Assembly (NCBI RefSeq): GCF_000720175.1
Contig: NZ_JOIX01000016.1
Location: 1-64,000 of the forward strand
Direction of reading: 5' to 3'
Source of the DNA: Streptomyces sp. NRRL S-337
GTDB taxonomy: Bacteria > Actinomycetota > Actinomycetes > Streptomycetales > Streptomycetaceae
DNA: 64,000 bases
The notes beneath the pieces were generated by a model, which was not told the DNA's origin, did no database searches, and saw only the letters and a program-made list of their open reading frames with translations. This document shows positions 34,619-44,486 of the stretch, one piece after another. The position numbers were made by a program, and so were the translations under genes. Position 1 is the stretch's first letter. Each line of letters opens with the position of its first letter.

Positions 34619-34655
34619 CCGAGGGCCCGTGCCACGGGGTGGCACGGGCCCTCGG
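34619..34655 (-). terminator. Strong hairpin terminator between the FKBP gene and pafB
   Basis: CCGAGGGCCCGTGCCAC (34619-34635), loop GGG, GTGGCACGGGCCCTCGG (34639-34655): perfect 17-bp stem. It lies 40-76 bases past the FKBP stop and about 80 bases before the pafB start, so pafBC should have its own promoter. Confidence 0.9.
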
Positions 34656-34694
34656 GTGCGTCGGCGGCCCTCCCGGTCGGGAGCGGCGGCAGCG

Positions 34695-35069
34695 TCAGAC
34701 GGAGACCAGGTCGCAGACGAAGATCAGGGTCTCGTTGGGGGCGATCCGGCCGCCCCCGGCGCCGTGCGCGCCGTACGCCAGGTGCGGCGGGATGGTCAGC
34801 CGGCGGCGGCCGCCGACCTTCATGCCCTGGACGCCCTGGTCCCAGCCGGCGATGACCTGGCCGGCGCCGAGCTGGAACTGCAGCGGCTTGCCGCGGTTCC
34901 AGCTGGCGTCGAACTCCTCGCCGGTGCTGAAGGACACGCCGACGTAGTGGACGGAGACCATGTCCCCGGCCTTGGCGACCGGCCCGTCGCCCTCCGTCAG
35001 GTCCACGATTTCGAGCTCGGTGGGAGCCGGGCCCTCAGGAAAGTCGATCTCGGGCTTGTCGATGCTCAC
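34695..35069 (-). CDS. FKBP-type peptidyl-prolyl isomerase (cytosolic)
   Basis: 124 residues, single FKBP domain without signal peptide: VSVHYVGVSFSTGEEFDASWNRG, FQLGAGQVIAGWDQGVQGMKVGGRRRLTIPPHLAYG (pieces) hold the FK506/active-site aromatic residues. Catalyses proline cis-trans isomerisation. GTG 35069 has GGAGC upstream. It follows the lipoprotein FKBP gene by 69 bases. Confidence 0.92.
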   Translation of the reverse strand: MSIDKPEIDFPEGPAPTELEIVDLTEGDGPVAKAGDMVSVHYVGVSFSTGEEFDASWNRGKPLQFQLGAGQVIAGWDQGVQGMKVGGRRRLTIPPHLAYGAHGAGGGRIAPNETLIFVCDLVSV

Positions 35070-35138
35070 TGATGTGCTCCTACTTGCGAATCTTTACGAT
35101 TACCGGGCCAGTCTCCCAGATCTTGACGTCGTCGCTGG

Positions 35139-36164
35139 TCAGACGGTGCCGACGATGTCGACCGAGAAGACCAGGGTGTTCTTGGCCAGCTCGTGCTGCG
35201 GGCTCGCGCCGTACCCCAGCTTCGGCGGAATGACGATCTCCACCCGGTCACCGACGTGCTTGCCGACCAGCGCCTTGTCCCAGCCCTGGACGACCTGCCC
35301 GGTACCGATCTGGAACGCGGTCGCACCCCCGTGGTCCCAGGAGGAGTCGAACTTCTTGCCGTCCTCCCACTTCACACCGGTGTACTGCGCGATCAGCCCG
35401 TCGCCGGCCTTCACCTCGGCCCCCTTGCCCTTGATCAGCACCTGCTGCTCCAGGCCCTTGGGCGCCTTCTCCCCCTTGGGGATGGTGATCTTCGCGGCCT
35501 TCTCGTCCGCCGCGGTCACCTCCGGCATCCCGCTCTCGGCGTCGGCCTGCTTGCCCTCGGCCTTCGCCTTCTTGTCGACCTTCTTCGCGCCGACCACATC
35601 GACGACCCACACCAGGCCGTCCCCCGGCTTGATCCCGGACTGCGGGTTCAGACCCGCGCCGATCAGCGCCTTGGCGGTGCCCTCGACCTCGAACCGGCTG
35701 CCGACCTTCTGCCCGGCGACCGCCGACATCACCTTCGGCGGCAGCATCTGCTGCGTCATCTGGTCGGTGACCTCGCTGACGACCTGGGTGCGCGGCGCGC
35801 CCTTCTCGGCGCCGGGCTGCGGCGTCCAGCTGCTGCCGAGGTTCTGGCCCTTCATGGTCTGCGCCGCGAAGTCCAGGCGGACCAGGTCACCCTTCTTGAC
35901 GGTCGCGCCCTTCCCCTGGACGAGCGTCTTGGTGACGAGCGTGTCGGACGGCTTGGCGCCCTTCGGCACCGTGATCTTGGGCTGCGCCCCCGGCTTTCCC
36001 GTGACCTTCACGACGGCTTCGCCCGACGAGCCCTTGCCGTCGTCGGACCCGCAGGCGGCGGTGATCAGCAGGAGGGGCACGGTCAGCGCGGCGACGGCGG
36101 CGCGACGGGCGTGCTTCGGGAACGAGCGGTGGTGCGGGGGCCGTGCCCCGGAGAGATTCAGCAT
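35139..36164 (-). CDS. FKBP-type peptidyl-prolyl isomerase lipoprotein with two FKBP-like domains
   Basis: 341 residues from ATG 36164. Signal peptide with lipobox LLITAAC (Cys near residue 36) anchors it outside the membrane. A first FKBP-like domain (~80-190) has lost much of the active-site pattern; the second (~235-341) is canonical (IAQYTGVKWEDGKKFDSSWDHG, FQIGTGQVVQGWDKALVGKHVGDRVEI in pieces, PPKLGYG). It likely folds exported proteins, fitting its place beside tatAC and the proteasome genes. Confidence 0.9.
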   Translation of the reverse strand: MLNLSGARPPHHRSFPKHARRAAVAALTVPLLLITAACGSDDGKGSSGEAVVKVTGKPGAQPKITVPKGAKPSDTLVTKTLVQGKGATVKKGDLVRLDFAAQTMKGQNLGSSWTPQPGAEKGAPRTQVVSEVTDQMTQQMLPPKVMSAVAGQKVGSRFEVEGTAKALIGAGLNPQSGIKPGDGLVWVVDVVGAKKVDKKAKAEGKQADAESGMPEVTAADEKAAKITIPKGEKAPKGLEQQVLIKGKGAEVKAGDGLIAQYTGVKWEDGKKFDSSWDHGGATAFQIGTGQVVQGWDKALVGKHVGDRVEIVIPPKLGYGASPQHELAKNTLVFSVDIVGTV

Positions 36165-36250
36165 CAGTCCAACTCGGGCTCGTGGGGTGGTGGGCAATGC
36201 CCGCCACTCTACGACCTGTGCCCGTGGACCTTTCCCGGCACAACACAGCA

Positions 36251-36281
36251 ATGTGCCGGGAGCGCTCGGCTCCCGGCACAT
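36251..36281 (-). terminator. Hairpin terminator after pafA
   Basis: ATGTGCCGGGAGC (36251-36263), loop GCTCG, GCTCCCGGCACAT (36269-36281): perfect 13-bp stem 19 bases past the pafA stop. Confidence 0.88.
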
Positions 36282-36299
36282 CTCCGCATTCCCCGCGGG

Positions 36300-37661
36300 T
36301 CACATCCCGGCGATCAGCTTCTCCACCCGGTCGTCCACCGAACGGAACGGGTCCTTGCACAGGACCGTACGCTGCGCCTGGTCATTGAGCTTGAGGTGCA
36401 CCCAGTCGACGGTGAAATCCCGGCGCTGTTCCTGCGCCCGGCGGATGAAGTCACCGCGCAGCCGGGCCCGAGTCGTCTGCGGGGGCACCGACTTACCCTC
36501 GAAGATCTTCAAGTCATTGCAGATGCGCGCCGCTTGACCCTTCCGCTCCAGGAGGTAGTAAAGCCCCCGGCGGCGGTGAATGTCGTGATACGCGAGGTCT
36601 ATCTGCGCCACTCGTGGGTGCGACATCGTGATGTTGTTCTTCGTGCGGTACCGCTCGATCAGCTGATGTTTCATCACCCAGTCGATCTCGGTAGAGATGC
36701 GGTCCAGTTCCTGGTCCCGGATCGCCTCCAGGGTGCGGCCCCACAGTTCCAGTACGCGCTCCACGAGACCCGTGCGGATTCCGCGGCGGTCGCAGAAATC
36801 CACCGCCTTTTCGTAGTACTCCTGCTGGACCTCGAGCGCCGAGGCCTCCCGCCCACTGGCCAGCCGCACCTTGCGCTGGCCGGTGGTGTCGTGGCTGACC
36901 TCGCGGATCGCGCGGATCGGATTCTCCAGCGTCAGATCGCGCATGACCGTGCCGGCCTCGATCATCCGCAGGACGAGATCCGTGGCGCCCACCTTGAGCA
37001 TCATCGTCGTCTCGGACATGTTCGAGTCGCCGACGATGACGTGCAGCCGGCGATAGCGCTCGGCGTCCGCATGCGGTTCGTCACGGGTGTTGATGATCGG
37101 GCGGGAGCGGGTGGTCGCCGAGGAGACGCCCTCCCAGATGTGCTCCGCGCGCTGGCTGACGCAGTAGACGGCGCCCCGCGGCGTCTGCAGGACCTTGCCC
37201 GCGCCGCAGAGCAGCTGGCGGGTGACCAGGAACGGAATGAGGATGTCCGCGAGCCGGGAGAACTCGCCGTGGCGGGCGACGAGGTAATTCTCGTGGCAGC
37301 CGTAGGAGTTTCCCGCCGAATCGGTGTTGTTCTTGAACAGATAGACGTCGCCCGCGATTCCCTCCTCATGCAGGCGGCGCTCGGCGTCGACGAGCAGGCC
37401 CTCGAGAATGCGCTCACCGGCCTTGTCGTGCGTGACCAGCTCGGTCACGTTGTCGCACTCGGGAGTTGCGTATTCCGGGTGCGAGCCCACGTCCAAGTAC
37501 AGGCGGGCGCCGTTCCGCAGGAAGACATTGCTGCTGCGGCCCCATGACACGACACGGCGGAAGAGGTACCGCGCCACTTCGTCAGGCGACAGTCGGCGCT
37601 GTCCCCTGAACGTGCACGTGACGCCGTACTCGTTCTCCAGCCCGAAAATGCGGCGGTCCAT
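36300..37661 (-). CDS. pafA: Pup-protein ligase PafA
   Basis: 453 residues, glutamine-synthetase-like carboxylate-amine ligase fold. [12 protein letters not shown] holds the Mg-binding Glu, and [15 protein letters not shown] the catalytic Asp57. HLYKNN-equivalent [21 protein letters not shown] and [23 protein letters not shown] (pieces) are shared with Dop. It phosphorylates the C-terminal Glu of Pup and joins it to substrate lysines. It lacks the Dop-loop insertion, which separates it from the dop gene at 42701. Starts ATG 37661. Confidence 0.97.
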   Translation of the reverse strand: MDRRIFGLENEYGVTCTFRGQRRLSPDEVARYLFRRVVSWGRSSNVFLRNGARLYLDVGSHPEYATPECDNVTELVTHDKAGERILEGLLVDAERRLHEEGIAGDVYLFKNNTDSAGNSYGCHENYLVARHGEFSRLADILIPFLVTRQLLCGAGKVLQTPRGAVYCVSQRAEHIWEGVSSATTRSRPIINTRDEPHADAERYRRLHVIVGDSNMSETTMMLKVGATDLVLRMIEAGTVMRDLTLENPIRAIREVSHDTTGQRKVRLASGREASALEVQQEYYEKAVDFCDRRGIRTGLVERVLELWGRTLEAIRDQELDRISTEIDWVMKHQLIERYRTKNNITMSHPRVAQIDLAYHDIHRRRGLYYLLERKGQAARICNDLKIFEGKSVPPQTTRARLRGDFIRRAQEQRRDFTVDWVHLKLNDQAQRTVLCKDPFRSVDDRVEKLIAGM

Positions 37662-37670
37662 GACTGAACA

Positions 37671-38930
37671 TTACGCCTGACGGCCTGCTCTGAAACCGGG
37701 TTCGACGGCCCCGTTTCGATCATTTTCCGCCGGGGCCGCACCCGCCGTACGCCGCCCGGGCTCCCCGAGAAATCGCTTCGTCGACAAAAGGACCAGCAGC
37801 GCGGCGAGTCCGCCCGCCCCCGCCACCGCGAAGCCGGCCCGTGCTCCACCGCCCTCCACGGCCGGTCCCGCCACCGACATGCCCACCGCCGACCCCACCC
37901 CGAAGGTCGTCACCAGCCACGAAAATGCCTCCGTGACCGTGCCCTTGGGCGCATGCCGGTCCACCACCACGAACGCACACGCCAGCGCCGGCGCCAGGAA
38001 CACCCCGGCGACGCCGGTCAGCGCGGTCATCCCGGCCACGCCGGGGACCAGCACCAGCGGCAGATAGCCCAGCGCCAGCAGCCCGATCAGCAGCCGCAGC
38101 CGGTTCTCCGGGTGCCCCGGCCAGTCCCGGGCGCCGTAGACCAGCCCGCCGGCCAGCGCCCCGGCACCCAGTGCGGAGAGCAGCCAGCTGGAGACCGCCC
38201 CGCCGCCGTGCTCGTCCGCGTACGCCACCGCCGCGACCGCGATCGATCCCAGCGCCAGGCCCACGAAGAAGAACGCCCCGATCAGCACCAGCATCCCGGC
38301 CGACCGCAGGGCGCCCAGCCAGTGCGCCTCGCGGGGCGCGCTGCGCCACCGCCGGGACGGCGGCGAGACGACGACCGAGAGCGCGCCGAGCACCCCCACC
38401 GCGTTGATGACCAGCAGTGCGGCCCCCGCCGACCACGCCGCCACGCACAGCGTCACCAGCAACGGACCCACCGCGAACATGACTTCCTGCGCCACCGCGT
38501 CCAGCGCGTAGGCGGCGTGCACCCGGTCCGGGCGCTTGAGCACGCCCGGCCACAGCGCCCGCAGCCCGCCCTCCAGAGGGGGCGTGAAGAAACCGGCGAC
38601 CACCATGGCCGCGTAGGCGAGCCACAGCACGTCCAGGCCTACGGCCGCCAGCAGGGCCATGCCAAGGGCGGAGAGCACCGACGCGGGCAGCATCACGCGC
38701 GGCTGCCCGTAGAGGTCCACGGTCCGGCCGAGCAGCGGCTGGCCGATCGCGTTGCACACGCCGTAGACCGCCGAGAGCGCGCCGGCCAGGGCGTAGCTGC
38801 CGCCCTCGGCCCGCGCGAACAGCACCACCGCCAGCGGGGCGGTGGCGTTCGGAAGCCGGCCGACCAGCGTCCCGGCCAGCAGCCGGGCCGCATGCCGGGT
38901 TCTCAGCAGCTCCGCATACCCCGCGGCCAT
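37671..38930 (-). CDS. MFS transporter
   Basis: 419 residues from ATG 38930 (MAAGYAELLRTRHAARLL); an upstream ATG at 38993 would include a putative operator. Twelve hydrophobic segments; loop 2-3 GRTVDLYGQPRVMLP resembles MFS motif A. The stop lies only nine bases beyond the pafA start region. Family resembles small drug/sugar exporters of the MFS; substrate unknown. Divergent from the LacI regulator at 39057, which probably controls it. Confidence 0.83.
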   Translation of the reverse strand: MAAGYAELLRTRHAARLLAGTLVGRLPNATAPLAVVLFARAEGGSYALAGALSAVYGVCNAIGQPLLGRTVDLYGQPRVMLPASVLSALGMALLAAVGLDVLWLAYAAMVVAGFFTPPLEGGLRALWPGVLKRPDRVHAAYALDAVAQEVMFAVGPLLVTLCVAAWSAGAALLVINAVGVLGALSVVVSPPSRRWRSAPREAHWLGALRSAGMLVLIGAFFFVGLALGSIAVAAVAYADEHGGGAVSSWLLSALGAGALAGGLVYGARDWPGHPENRLRLLIGLLALGYLPLVLVPGVAGMTALTGVAGVFLAPALACAFVVVDRHAPKGTVTEAFSWLVTTFGVGSAVGMSVAGPAVEGGGARAGFAVAGAGGLAALLVLLSTKRFLGEPGRRTAGAAPAENDRNGAVEPGFRAGRQA

Positions 38931-38969
38931 CCCCGCCCCATTCCTGTCCGGTCCGCCCCGGACGGCAGT

Positions 38970-38998
38970 GTTACGTATAACGTCCTCCGTCATACGTA
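38970..38998. promoter_or_regulatory. Candidate operator in the MFS/LacI divergent promoter
   Basis: GTTA-CGTA-TAAC (38970-38981) is a 12-bp inverted repeat, and TACGTA occurs at 38972-38977 and again at 38993-38998, 21 bases (two helical turns) apart. This spacing suits a LacI-type dimer pair. Confidence 0.55.
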
Positions 38999-39056
38999 CC
39001 ATGGCGGCGACCCGCGGTCCACCCCGCAGCGGCCCGAGCGAGGAGCGAGACACCCC

Positions 39057-40187
39057 GTGACCAGCCAGAAGGCCACGCCCCCCGGCCACCCCCCGGCCAC
39101 CGCCCGCGCCACCAGCCGCGATGTGGCCCGGGCCGCCGGTGTCTCCCAGGCCGCCGTCTCGCTCGTCCTCGGTGACAAATGGCGCGGCCGGGTCTCCCCC
39201 GGGAAGGCCGAGGCGGTCCGCGCGGCCGCCCGCGAGCTCGGCTACCGCCCCAACCTCGCCGCCCGCAGCCTCCGCATGGGCCGCACCCGCACCGTGCTCC
39301 TCGTCGTCCCCGCCCTCACCACGGAATTCTTCGCCCGGGTCTACACCGGAGCCGCCCGGATCGCCGCCGACCACGGCTTCGGCGTCGTCCTCTACCCCTC
39401 CCCCGAGGGCATCGGCCCGTCCCACCCGTCACCCGCCACCACCCCCGGCGGAAGGCCCCTTCGGGCCCCTTCGGTTCCGGACCCCTTCGACTCCGCGGCC
39501 GCCACCCTCGACGGAGTGATCGCCTCCTCGATGGCCGCCGAGGCCCTCACCGCGCTGCGCGCCGCCGACCTTCCCCTCGTCATGCTCGACAGCGACCCCG
39601 ACGACGCCCGCGCGACCGCCACCGTCAACCTCGACATCGCCTCCGGCGCACGGCAGTTGACCGGCCATCTGACCGCGCTCGGGCACCGCCGCATCACCCA
39701 CCTCGCCGCCGACGTCCGCTCCTGGACCTTCGAGGTACGCGCCCGGGCCGTCACCGAGGCCCTCGACGCCGTCCCCGGTACGCTGCTGCGCCGGCAGCCC
39801 GCCGCCCTCGGCGTCGACGCCGGTCTGCAGGCCGCACACGCCGCGCTGACCGGCCCCGGCCCCCGCCCCACCGCCCTGCTCTGCGACGACGACATCATCG
39901 CCGCCGGTGCCTGCAAGGCCGTACGCCGCCTCGGCCTGCGCGTCCCGGAGGACGTCTCGGTGACCGGCTTCGACGACCTCGCCCTCGCCCTCGCGGTGGA
40001 ACCCGAGCTGACCACCGTACGGCTGCCCGCGGAGGAGTTCGGCGAGGCCGGGATGCGCGCCCTGCTGGCCGTGCTCGACGGCCGCCCCACCCAGGAACCC
40101 ACCCTGCCGGTCGAACTGGTCACCCGCGGCTCCACCGCCCCGCCGCCGGCCGGGCCCGACAACGGGGCGCGCCCCGGCGGGCAGTGA
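39057..40187 (+). CDS. LacI-family transcriptional regulator
   Basis: 376 residues from GTG 39057. HTH and hinge: TSRDVARAAGVSQAAVSLVLGD, RELGYRPNLAARSLRMGRT. The periplasmic-binding-protein-like effector domain follows (TRTVLLVVPALTTEFFARVYTGAARIA in pieces, PTALLCDDDIIAAGACKAVRRLGLRVPED in pieces, SVTGFDDLALA). An unusual Pro/Ser-rich insertion lies around residues 120-145 (IGPSHPSPATTPGGRPLRA). Converges on prcA with a hairpin between. Confidence 0.9.
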   Translation: MTSQKATPPGHPPATARATSRDVARAAGVSQAAVSLVLGDKWRGRVSPGKAEAVRAAARELGYRPNLAARSLRMGRTRTVLLVVPALTTEFFARVYTGAARIAADHGFGVVLYPSPEGIGPSHPSPATTPGGRPLRAPSVPDPFDSAAATLDGVIASSMAAEALTALRAADLPLVMLDSDPDDARATATVNLDIASGARQLTGHLTALGHRRITHLAADVRSWTFEVRARAVTEALDAVPGTLLRRQPAALGVDAGLQAAHAALTGPGPRPTALLCDDDIIAAGACKAVRRLGLRVPEDVSVTGFDDLALALAVEPELTTVRLPAEEFGEAGMRALLAVLDGRPTQEPTLPVELVTRGSTAPPPAGPDNGARPGGQ

Positions 40188-40202
40188 CCCACCGGGGCGC
40201 GC
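40167..40202. terminator. Bidirectional terminator between lacI-type gene and prcA
   Basis: GCGCGCCCCGG (40167-40177) pairs with CCGGGGCGCGC (40192-40202); the loop contains the LacI stop codon. It ends 28 bases from the prcA stop. Confidence 0.75.
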
Positions 40203-40230
40203 ACACCGGGCACCGGCCCGGAAACCGTCC

Positions 40231-41115
40231 TTACAGCAGCGGTTCGCCGTCCGGACCGTCCTTGCCCTTGACGTCCTTGACGTCCTTCTCCTTGGCGTCC
40301 TTCTCCTTGGCGCCGCCGCCCTTGGCGCCCTTGCCACCGGCGCCCTCCGCGGTGGCCCCGGACTCCCCGGCGCCGGCGTCCGCGTCCGCCGCCGGCTCCT
40401 CGGCGCCCGCCGGGCCGCTCTCCTCCAGGAGACGGGACAACTGGCGGCCCAGGATCCGCTTGAACTTGCGCTGCTGCGGCCGCGTACGGTCCAGCGTCGC
40501 CACTTCGAGCTGCTCCGCGGTCAGCCGGCGCTCGCCGCCGTTGTTGTCCCGCGACAGGGACTCCACGGCCAGCTTCAGCGCCTCGGACAGCGTCATGCCG
40601 TCGCGGTGCCGCTGGTCCAGATAGCTGCTGATCTGGTCCGCGCTGCCGCCGACCGCCACCGAGCCGTGCTCGTCGACGATCGAGCCGTCGTGCGGCAGCC
40701 GGTAGATCTGGTCCTCCTCGGGGGCACTGCCCACCTCGGCGACGATCAGCTCCACCTCGTACGGCTTCTCGGCGGCGCTGGAGAAAATCGTGCCGAGCGT
40801 CTGGGCGTAGACATTGGCCAGACCGCGCGCGGTCACGTCCTCGCGGTCGTAGGTGTAACCCCGCAGATCGGCATAGCGCACACCGCCGATCCGCAGATTC
40901 TCGAACTCGTTGTATTTCCCGACCGCCGCAAAGGCGATCCGGTCATAGATCTCGCTGACCTTGTGCAGGGCGCGGGAGGGATTCTCGGCGACGAAAACCA
41001 CGCCGTCGGTGTATTGCAGCACCACGACGCTGCGGCCGCGCGCAATGCCCTTGCGGGCGTATTCGGCGCGGTCGGCCATGGCCTGCTGGGGTGAGACATA
41101 GAACGGCGTCGACAC
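40231..41115 (-). CDS. prcA: Proteasome alpha subunit PrcA
   Basis: 294 residues. Alpha-type signature [22 protein letters not shown], then the Ntn-hydrolase core without catalytic Thr ([73 protein letters not shown] in pieces). The last ~65 residues are a charged low-complexity extension with [18 protein letters not shown] repeats, longer than in mycobacteria. GTG at 41115; 63 bases after prcB. Confidence 0.96.
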   Translation of the reverse strand: MSTPFYVSPQQAMADRAEYARKGIARGRSVVVLQYTDGVVFVAENPSRALHKVSEIYDRIAFAAVGKYNEFENLRIGGVRYADLRGYTYDREDVTARGLANVYAQTLGTIFSSAAEKPYEVELIVAEVGSAPEEDQIYRLPHDGSIVDEHGSVAVGGSADQISSYLDQRHRDGMTLSEALKLAVESLSRDNNGGERRLTAEQLEVATLDRTRPQQRKFKRILGRQLSRLLEESGPAGAEEPAADADAGAGESGATAEGAGGKGAKGGGAKEKDAKEKDVKDVKGKDGPDGEPLL

Positions 41116-41178
41116 CGGCTATCCGTCCCTTCCTGTCAAAAACTCTCTCAGTGGCGGCATTGCGGAACGTCCGTCCCG

Positions 41179-42024
41179 TCAGAGCAGCGCGGCCCGCGGG
41201 CCGTCGGGCTGCTCGAGGCGGCGCTCGTGAATGGCGCGGGCGATGTCCGCGACCTCCTCGTCGGACTGCCTCCGGAAGCCCTCGCCGGTGATCACCGTGA
41301 CGATCGGGTAGATCCGCCGCGCCATGTCGGGCCCACCGGTCGCCGAATCGTCGTCCGCCGCGTCGTACAGGGCCTGGACGACCGCGGTGGCCGCCTGACT
41401 CTCCGTGAAGTCCTCCTGGTAGAGCTTCTTCAGCGCGCTGCGCGCGAAGACCGAGCCGGAGCCGGTCGCGGCGAAGCCCTGCTCCTCGGAGCGACCGCCG
41501 GTGACGTCGTACGAGAAGATCCGGCCCTTCTCGCGGTCGAGGTCGTAACCGGCGAAGAGCGGCACCACGGCCAGCCCCTGCATCGCCATTCCGAGATTGC
41601 TGCGGATCATCGTCGACAGGCGGTTCGCCTTGCCCTCCAGGGAGAGTTGGGCGCCTTCGACCTTTTCGAAGTGCTCCAGCTCCAGCTGGAACAGCTTGAC
41701 CATTTCGACGGCGAGACCGGCGGTGCCGGCGATTCCGACCGCGCTGTATTCGTCGGCCGGGAAAACCTTCTCGATATCACGCTGCGCAATGACATTGCCC
41801 ATCGTCGCCCGGCGGTCGCCGGCCAGCACCACTCCCCCGGGGAACGTCGCGCCCACGATCGTCGTGCCGTGCGGCGCCTCGATGGCTCCCTGCACCGGCG
41901 GCAACGGGCGGTTGCCCGGCAGCAGATCGGGTGCGTGCGCACCGAGAAAGTCCATGAACGACGAGGATCCAGGCGTCAGGAAGGCAGCTGGTAGACGCCC
42001 GGTGCTTCGAGTATTGGCTTCCAC
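41179..42024 (-). CDS. prcB: Proteasome beta subunit PrcB
   Basis: 281 residues with a 53-residue propeptide; the nucleophile is Thr54 in [12 protein letters not shown] after autocleavage. Catalytic partners Asp/Lys lie in [14 protein letters not shown] at 42024 has the ribosome site GGAAGGA, which lies inside the remnant of the endonuclease VII gene; the first 49 bases overlap that remnant in another frame. Forms the 20S core with PrcA. Confidence 0.97.
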   Translation of the reverse strand: MEANTRSTGRLPAAFLTPGSSSFMDFLGAHAPDLLPGNRPLPPVQGAIEAPHGTTIVGATFPGGVVLAGDRRATMGNVIAQRDIEKVFPADEYSAVGIAGTAGLAVEMVKLFQLELEHFEKVEGAQLSLEGKANRLSTMIRSNLGMAMQGLAVVPLFAGYDLDREKGRIFSYDVTGGRSEEQGFAATGSGSVFARSALKKLYQEDFTESQAATAVVQALYDAADDDSATGGPDMARRIYPIVTVITGEGFRRQSDEEVADIARAIHERRLEQPDGPRAALL

Positions 42025-42234
42025 ACGTTTCCTTCCGGATATGCGATGGCCCTGCGGAGTGCGCCCGGGTCATCCCTCAACTTGCCGAGTGCCGAGTTGC
42101 AGTTGATGCACGGTACGCCCCGGACCTTACCCGGCCCGTGGGCGTGATCCACATGCTGATCGTCCTGCGCGGGCCGGGACCGGGGCGAAGCGTGCGCGCG
42201 GTCCGGCCCGGCCGCACCGCGCGCAGCGCTTCAC
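41976..42234 (-). pseudogene. Relic of an endonuclease VII (HNH) gene between pup and prcB
   Basis: From 42167 to the TGA at 41976 the minus strand reads as the C-terminal half of phage-T4-endonuclease-VII-like proteins: [52 protein letters not shown]. Just upstream (start about 42234) a different frame reads VKRCARCGRAG, the N-terminal CxxC knuckle of the same family. The ~100 residues normally between are missing and the frames do not join, so an internal deletion has broken the gene. Its last 49 bases overlap prcB and contain the prcB ribosome site. Confidence 0.8.
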
Positions 42235-42292
42235 ACGCTGTTCATTCGTCGCTCGCCCACCCCGCCACCTTCGATGCGAAGGCTAAGGTGGT

Positions 42293-42511
42293 CTACTCTC
42301 CGCCCTTTTGCACGAAGGACCGCACGAAGTCCTCAGCATTTTCTTCGAGGACGTCGTCGATCTCGTCCAGGACGGAGTCCACGTCGTCGCTGAGCTTCTC
42401 CTGCCGTTCCTTGAGGTCCTCGGAAACCTGCGCGTCCTGCGCCTGCTCCTCGACCTCCTCGGTGGAACGGGTGGCCTTCGCCTGTCCGCCGCCGCTGTCC
42501 TTGGTCGCCAT
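42293..42511 (-). CDS. pup: Prokaryotic ubiquitin-like protein Pup
   Basis: 72 residues from ATG 42511. TRSTEEVEEQAQDAQVSEDL and the helical DSVLDEIDDVLEENAEDFVR bind the Arc coiled coil; the C-terminus is VQKGGE. The terminal residue is already Glu (codon GAG followed by TAG), so deamidation by Dop would not be needed before ligation. Disordered, no Walker or enzyme motif. Confidence 0.97.
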   Translation of the reverse strand: MATKDSGGGQAKATRSTEEVEEQAQDAQVSEDLKERQEKLSDDVDSVLDEIDDVLEENAEDFVRSFVQKGGE

Positions 42512-42700
42512 ATCCCTCACCCCGCTCGGTTTGCCCCGCTCGATGTGACCTTCAAGATCCGACCCTACAAGCAGGGTCCGACATCGGCCCTGCTGTTGCT
42601 GCAACGCCCGGGGGTCACCTCGATGATTCCCGTACCGCGACGATTTCAGCCGCGAATCGGCGGGCGATCGCCGCGGATTCTGTCGTGGACCTGCCGTTCC

Positions 42701-44212
42701 TCAGCGGCCGGACAGCGTCCTCACCAGCTCCTCCGCCGTCCGGCAGCGGTCGAGCAGCTCCTTGACGTGCTTGCGGGTACCGCGCAGCGGCTCCAGGGTG
42801 GGGACCCGCTGCAGGGAGTCGCGGCCGGGAAGGTCGAAGATGACCGAATCCCACGAGGCGGCCGCCACGTCGTCGGCGTACTGGTCCAGGCAGCGGCCCC
42901 GGAAATAGGCCCTGGTGTCCTCCGGGGGCTTCTGCTGGGCCCGCTGGACCTCGGCCTCGTCCAGGAGTCGCTTCATCTTGCCGCGGGCCGCCAGACGGTT
43001 GTACAGGCCCTTCTCGGGCCGCACGTCGGCGTACTGCAGGTCGATGAGGTGCAGCCGGGCGGCGTCCCAGTCCAGGCCGTCGCGGCGGCGGTAGCCCTCC
43101 ATGAGCTCCCGCTTGGCCACCCAGTCCAGCTCTCCCGAGAGGCTCATCGGGTCGTTCTCCAGCCGGCCCAGCACGTCCTCCCACCTGGTCAGGACGTCCT
43201 TGGTCTGCTCGTCCGCATCCGCTCCGTAACGGTCCTCCACGTATTTGCGGGCCAGCTCGAAGTACTCCATCTGGAGCTGGACGGCGGTGAGCGTACGGCC
43301 GCTGCGGAGGGTGATCAGGCGCTGCAGTGTGGGGTCGTGCGAGACCTGGTGGAGGGTGCGGACGGGCTGGTCGACGGCCAGGTCGACGGCGATGAAGCCG
43401 TCCTCGATCATGGACAGGACCAGGGAGGTGGTGCCCAGCTTGAGGTACGTCGAGATCTCGGAGAGGTTCGCGTCGCCGATGATCACGTGCAGCCGGCGGT
43501 ATTTCTCGGCGTCGGCGTGCGGCTCGTCGCGGGTGTTGATGATGGGCCGCTTGAGGGTCGTCTCGAGGCCGACCTCCACCTCGAAGTAGTCGGCGCGCTG
43601 GCTGAGCTGGAAGCCGTGCTCGTGGCCGTCCTGGCCGATACCGACCCGTCCGGCGCCGGTGACGACCTGGCGGGAGACGAAGAACGGGGTCAGGTGGCGC
43701 ACGATGTCCGAGAACGGGGTCTCCCGTTTCATCAGGTAGTTCTCGTGCGTGCCGTAGGAGGCGCCCTTGTTGTCGGTGTTGTTCTTGTAGAGGTGGATCG
43801 GCTGGGCGCCGGGTACCTGGGCGGCCCGCTCGGCGGCCTCGGCCATGATCCGTTCGCCGGCCTTGTCCCACAGGACGGCGTCGCGGGGGTTGGTGACCTC
43901 GGGGGCGCTGTATTCGGGGTGTGCGTGGTCGACGTAGAGCCTGGCACCGTTCGTGAGGATCACATTGGCCAGGCCGATGTCCTCGTCCGTGAGCTGGCTG
44001 GCGTCGGCGTTCTCGCGTGCGAGGTCGAAGCCGCGGGCGTCCCGCAGCGGGTTCTCCTCCTCGAAATCCCAGCGGGCACGGCGTGCCCGGTGCATCGCGG
44101 CCGCGTAGGCGTTGACGACCTGGGATGAGGTGAGCATGGCATTGGCGTTCGGGTGGCCGGGGACGGAGATCCCGTACTCCGTCTCGATTCCCATTACTCG
44201 CCGTACGGTCAT
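42701..44212 (-). CDS. dop: Pup deamidase/depupylase Dop
   Basis: 503 residues, PafA paralogue. [14 protein letters not shown] holds the Mg-site Glu, [15 protein letters not shown] the catalytic Asp95, and residues ~42-82 form the Dop-loop insertion absent from Paf[21 protein letters not shown] and [20 protein letters not shown] are present. Since Pup here ends in Glu, its likely main activity is removal of Pup from substrates. ATG 44212 with GGAGGGCCGC upstream. 274 bases follow the arc stop. Confidence 0.96.
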   Translation of the reverse strand: MTVRRVMGIETEYGISVPGHPNANAMLTSSQVVNAYAAAMHRARRARWDFEEENPLRDARGFDLARENADASQLTDEDIGLANVILTNGARLYVDHAHPEYSAPEVTNPRDAVLWDKAGERIMAEAAERAAQVPGAQPIHLYKNNTDNKGASYGTHENYLMKRETPFSDIVRHLTPFFVSRQVVTGAGRVGIGQDGHEHGFQLSQRADYFEVEVGLETTLKRPIINTRDEPHADAEKYRRLHVIIGDANLSEISTYLKLGTTSLVLSMIEDGFIAVDLAVDQPVRTLHQVSHDPTLQRLITLRSGRTLTAVQLQMEYFELARKYVEDRYGADADEQTKDVLTRWEDVLGRLENDPMSLSGELDWVAKRELMEGYRRRDGLDWDAARLHLIDLQYADVRPEKGLYNRLAARGKMKRLLDEAEVQRAQQKPPEDTRAYFRGRCLDQYADDVAAASWDSVIFDLPGRDSLQRVPTLEPLRGTRKHVKELLDRCRTAEELVRTLSGR

Positions 44213-44486
44213 GCGGCCCTCCTTGCCCGGCGGCGCCCCCGGATGGGGTCGGCGCTCAAGTACCGCTGCGCTTCCGTTCCGCGTGCGTGCCCCACGCCCG
44301 CACAGCGTGACGTAGCGGTACCGAAGAGCCTAGAACGCCTTTGCGGCGCTGGGGAGATCATTACAGTCATTGCTCCAGTCCGGTTTTCCCTGGTCCATCG
44401 CTCTGAAATGGGGCGGCTGCGGCGTCCCCGGAAATGCGTCCGGCTGCGGACGCCCCGTGCAGGACATCCGCAGCCGGAGAGCGGTG

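Noticed and set aside
42615..43871. 418-codon minus frame overlapping dop
   Set aside because: Dop in the alternative frame has all catalytic motifs; this frame is Arg/Pro-rich shadow.
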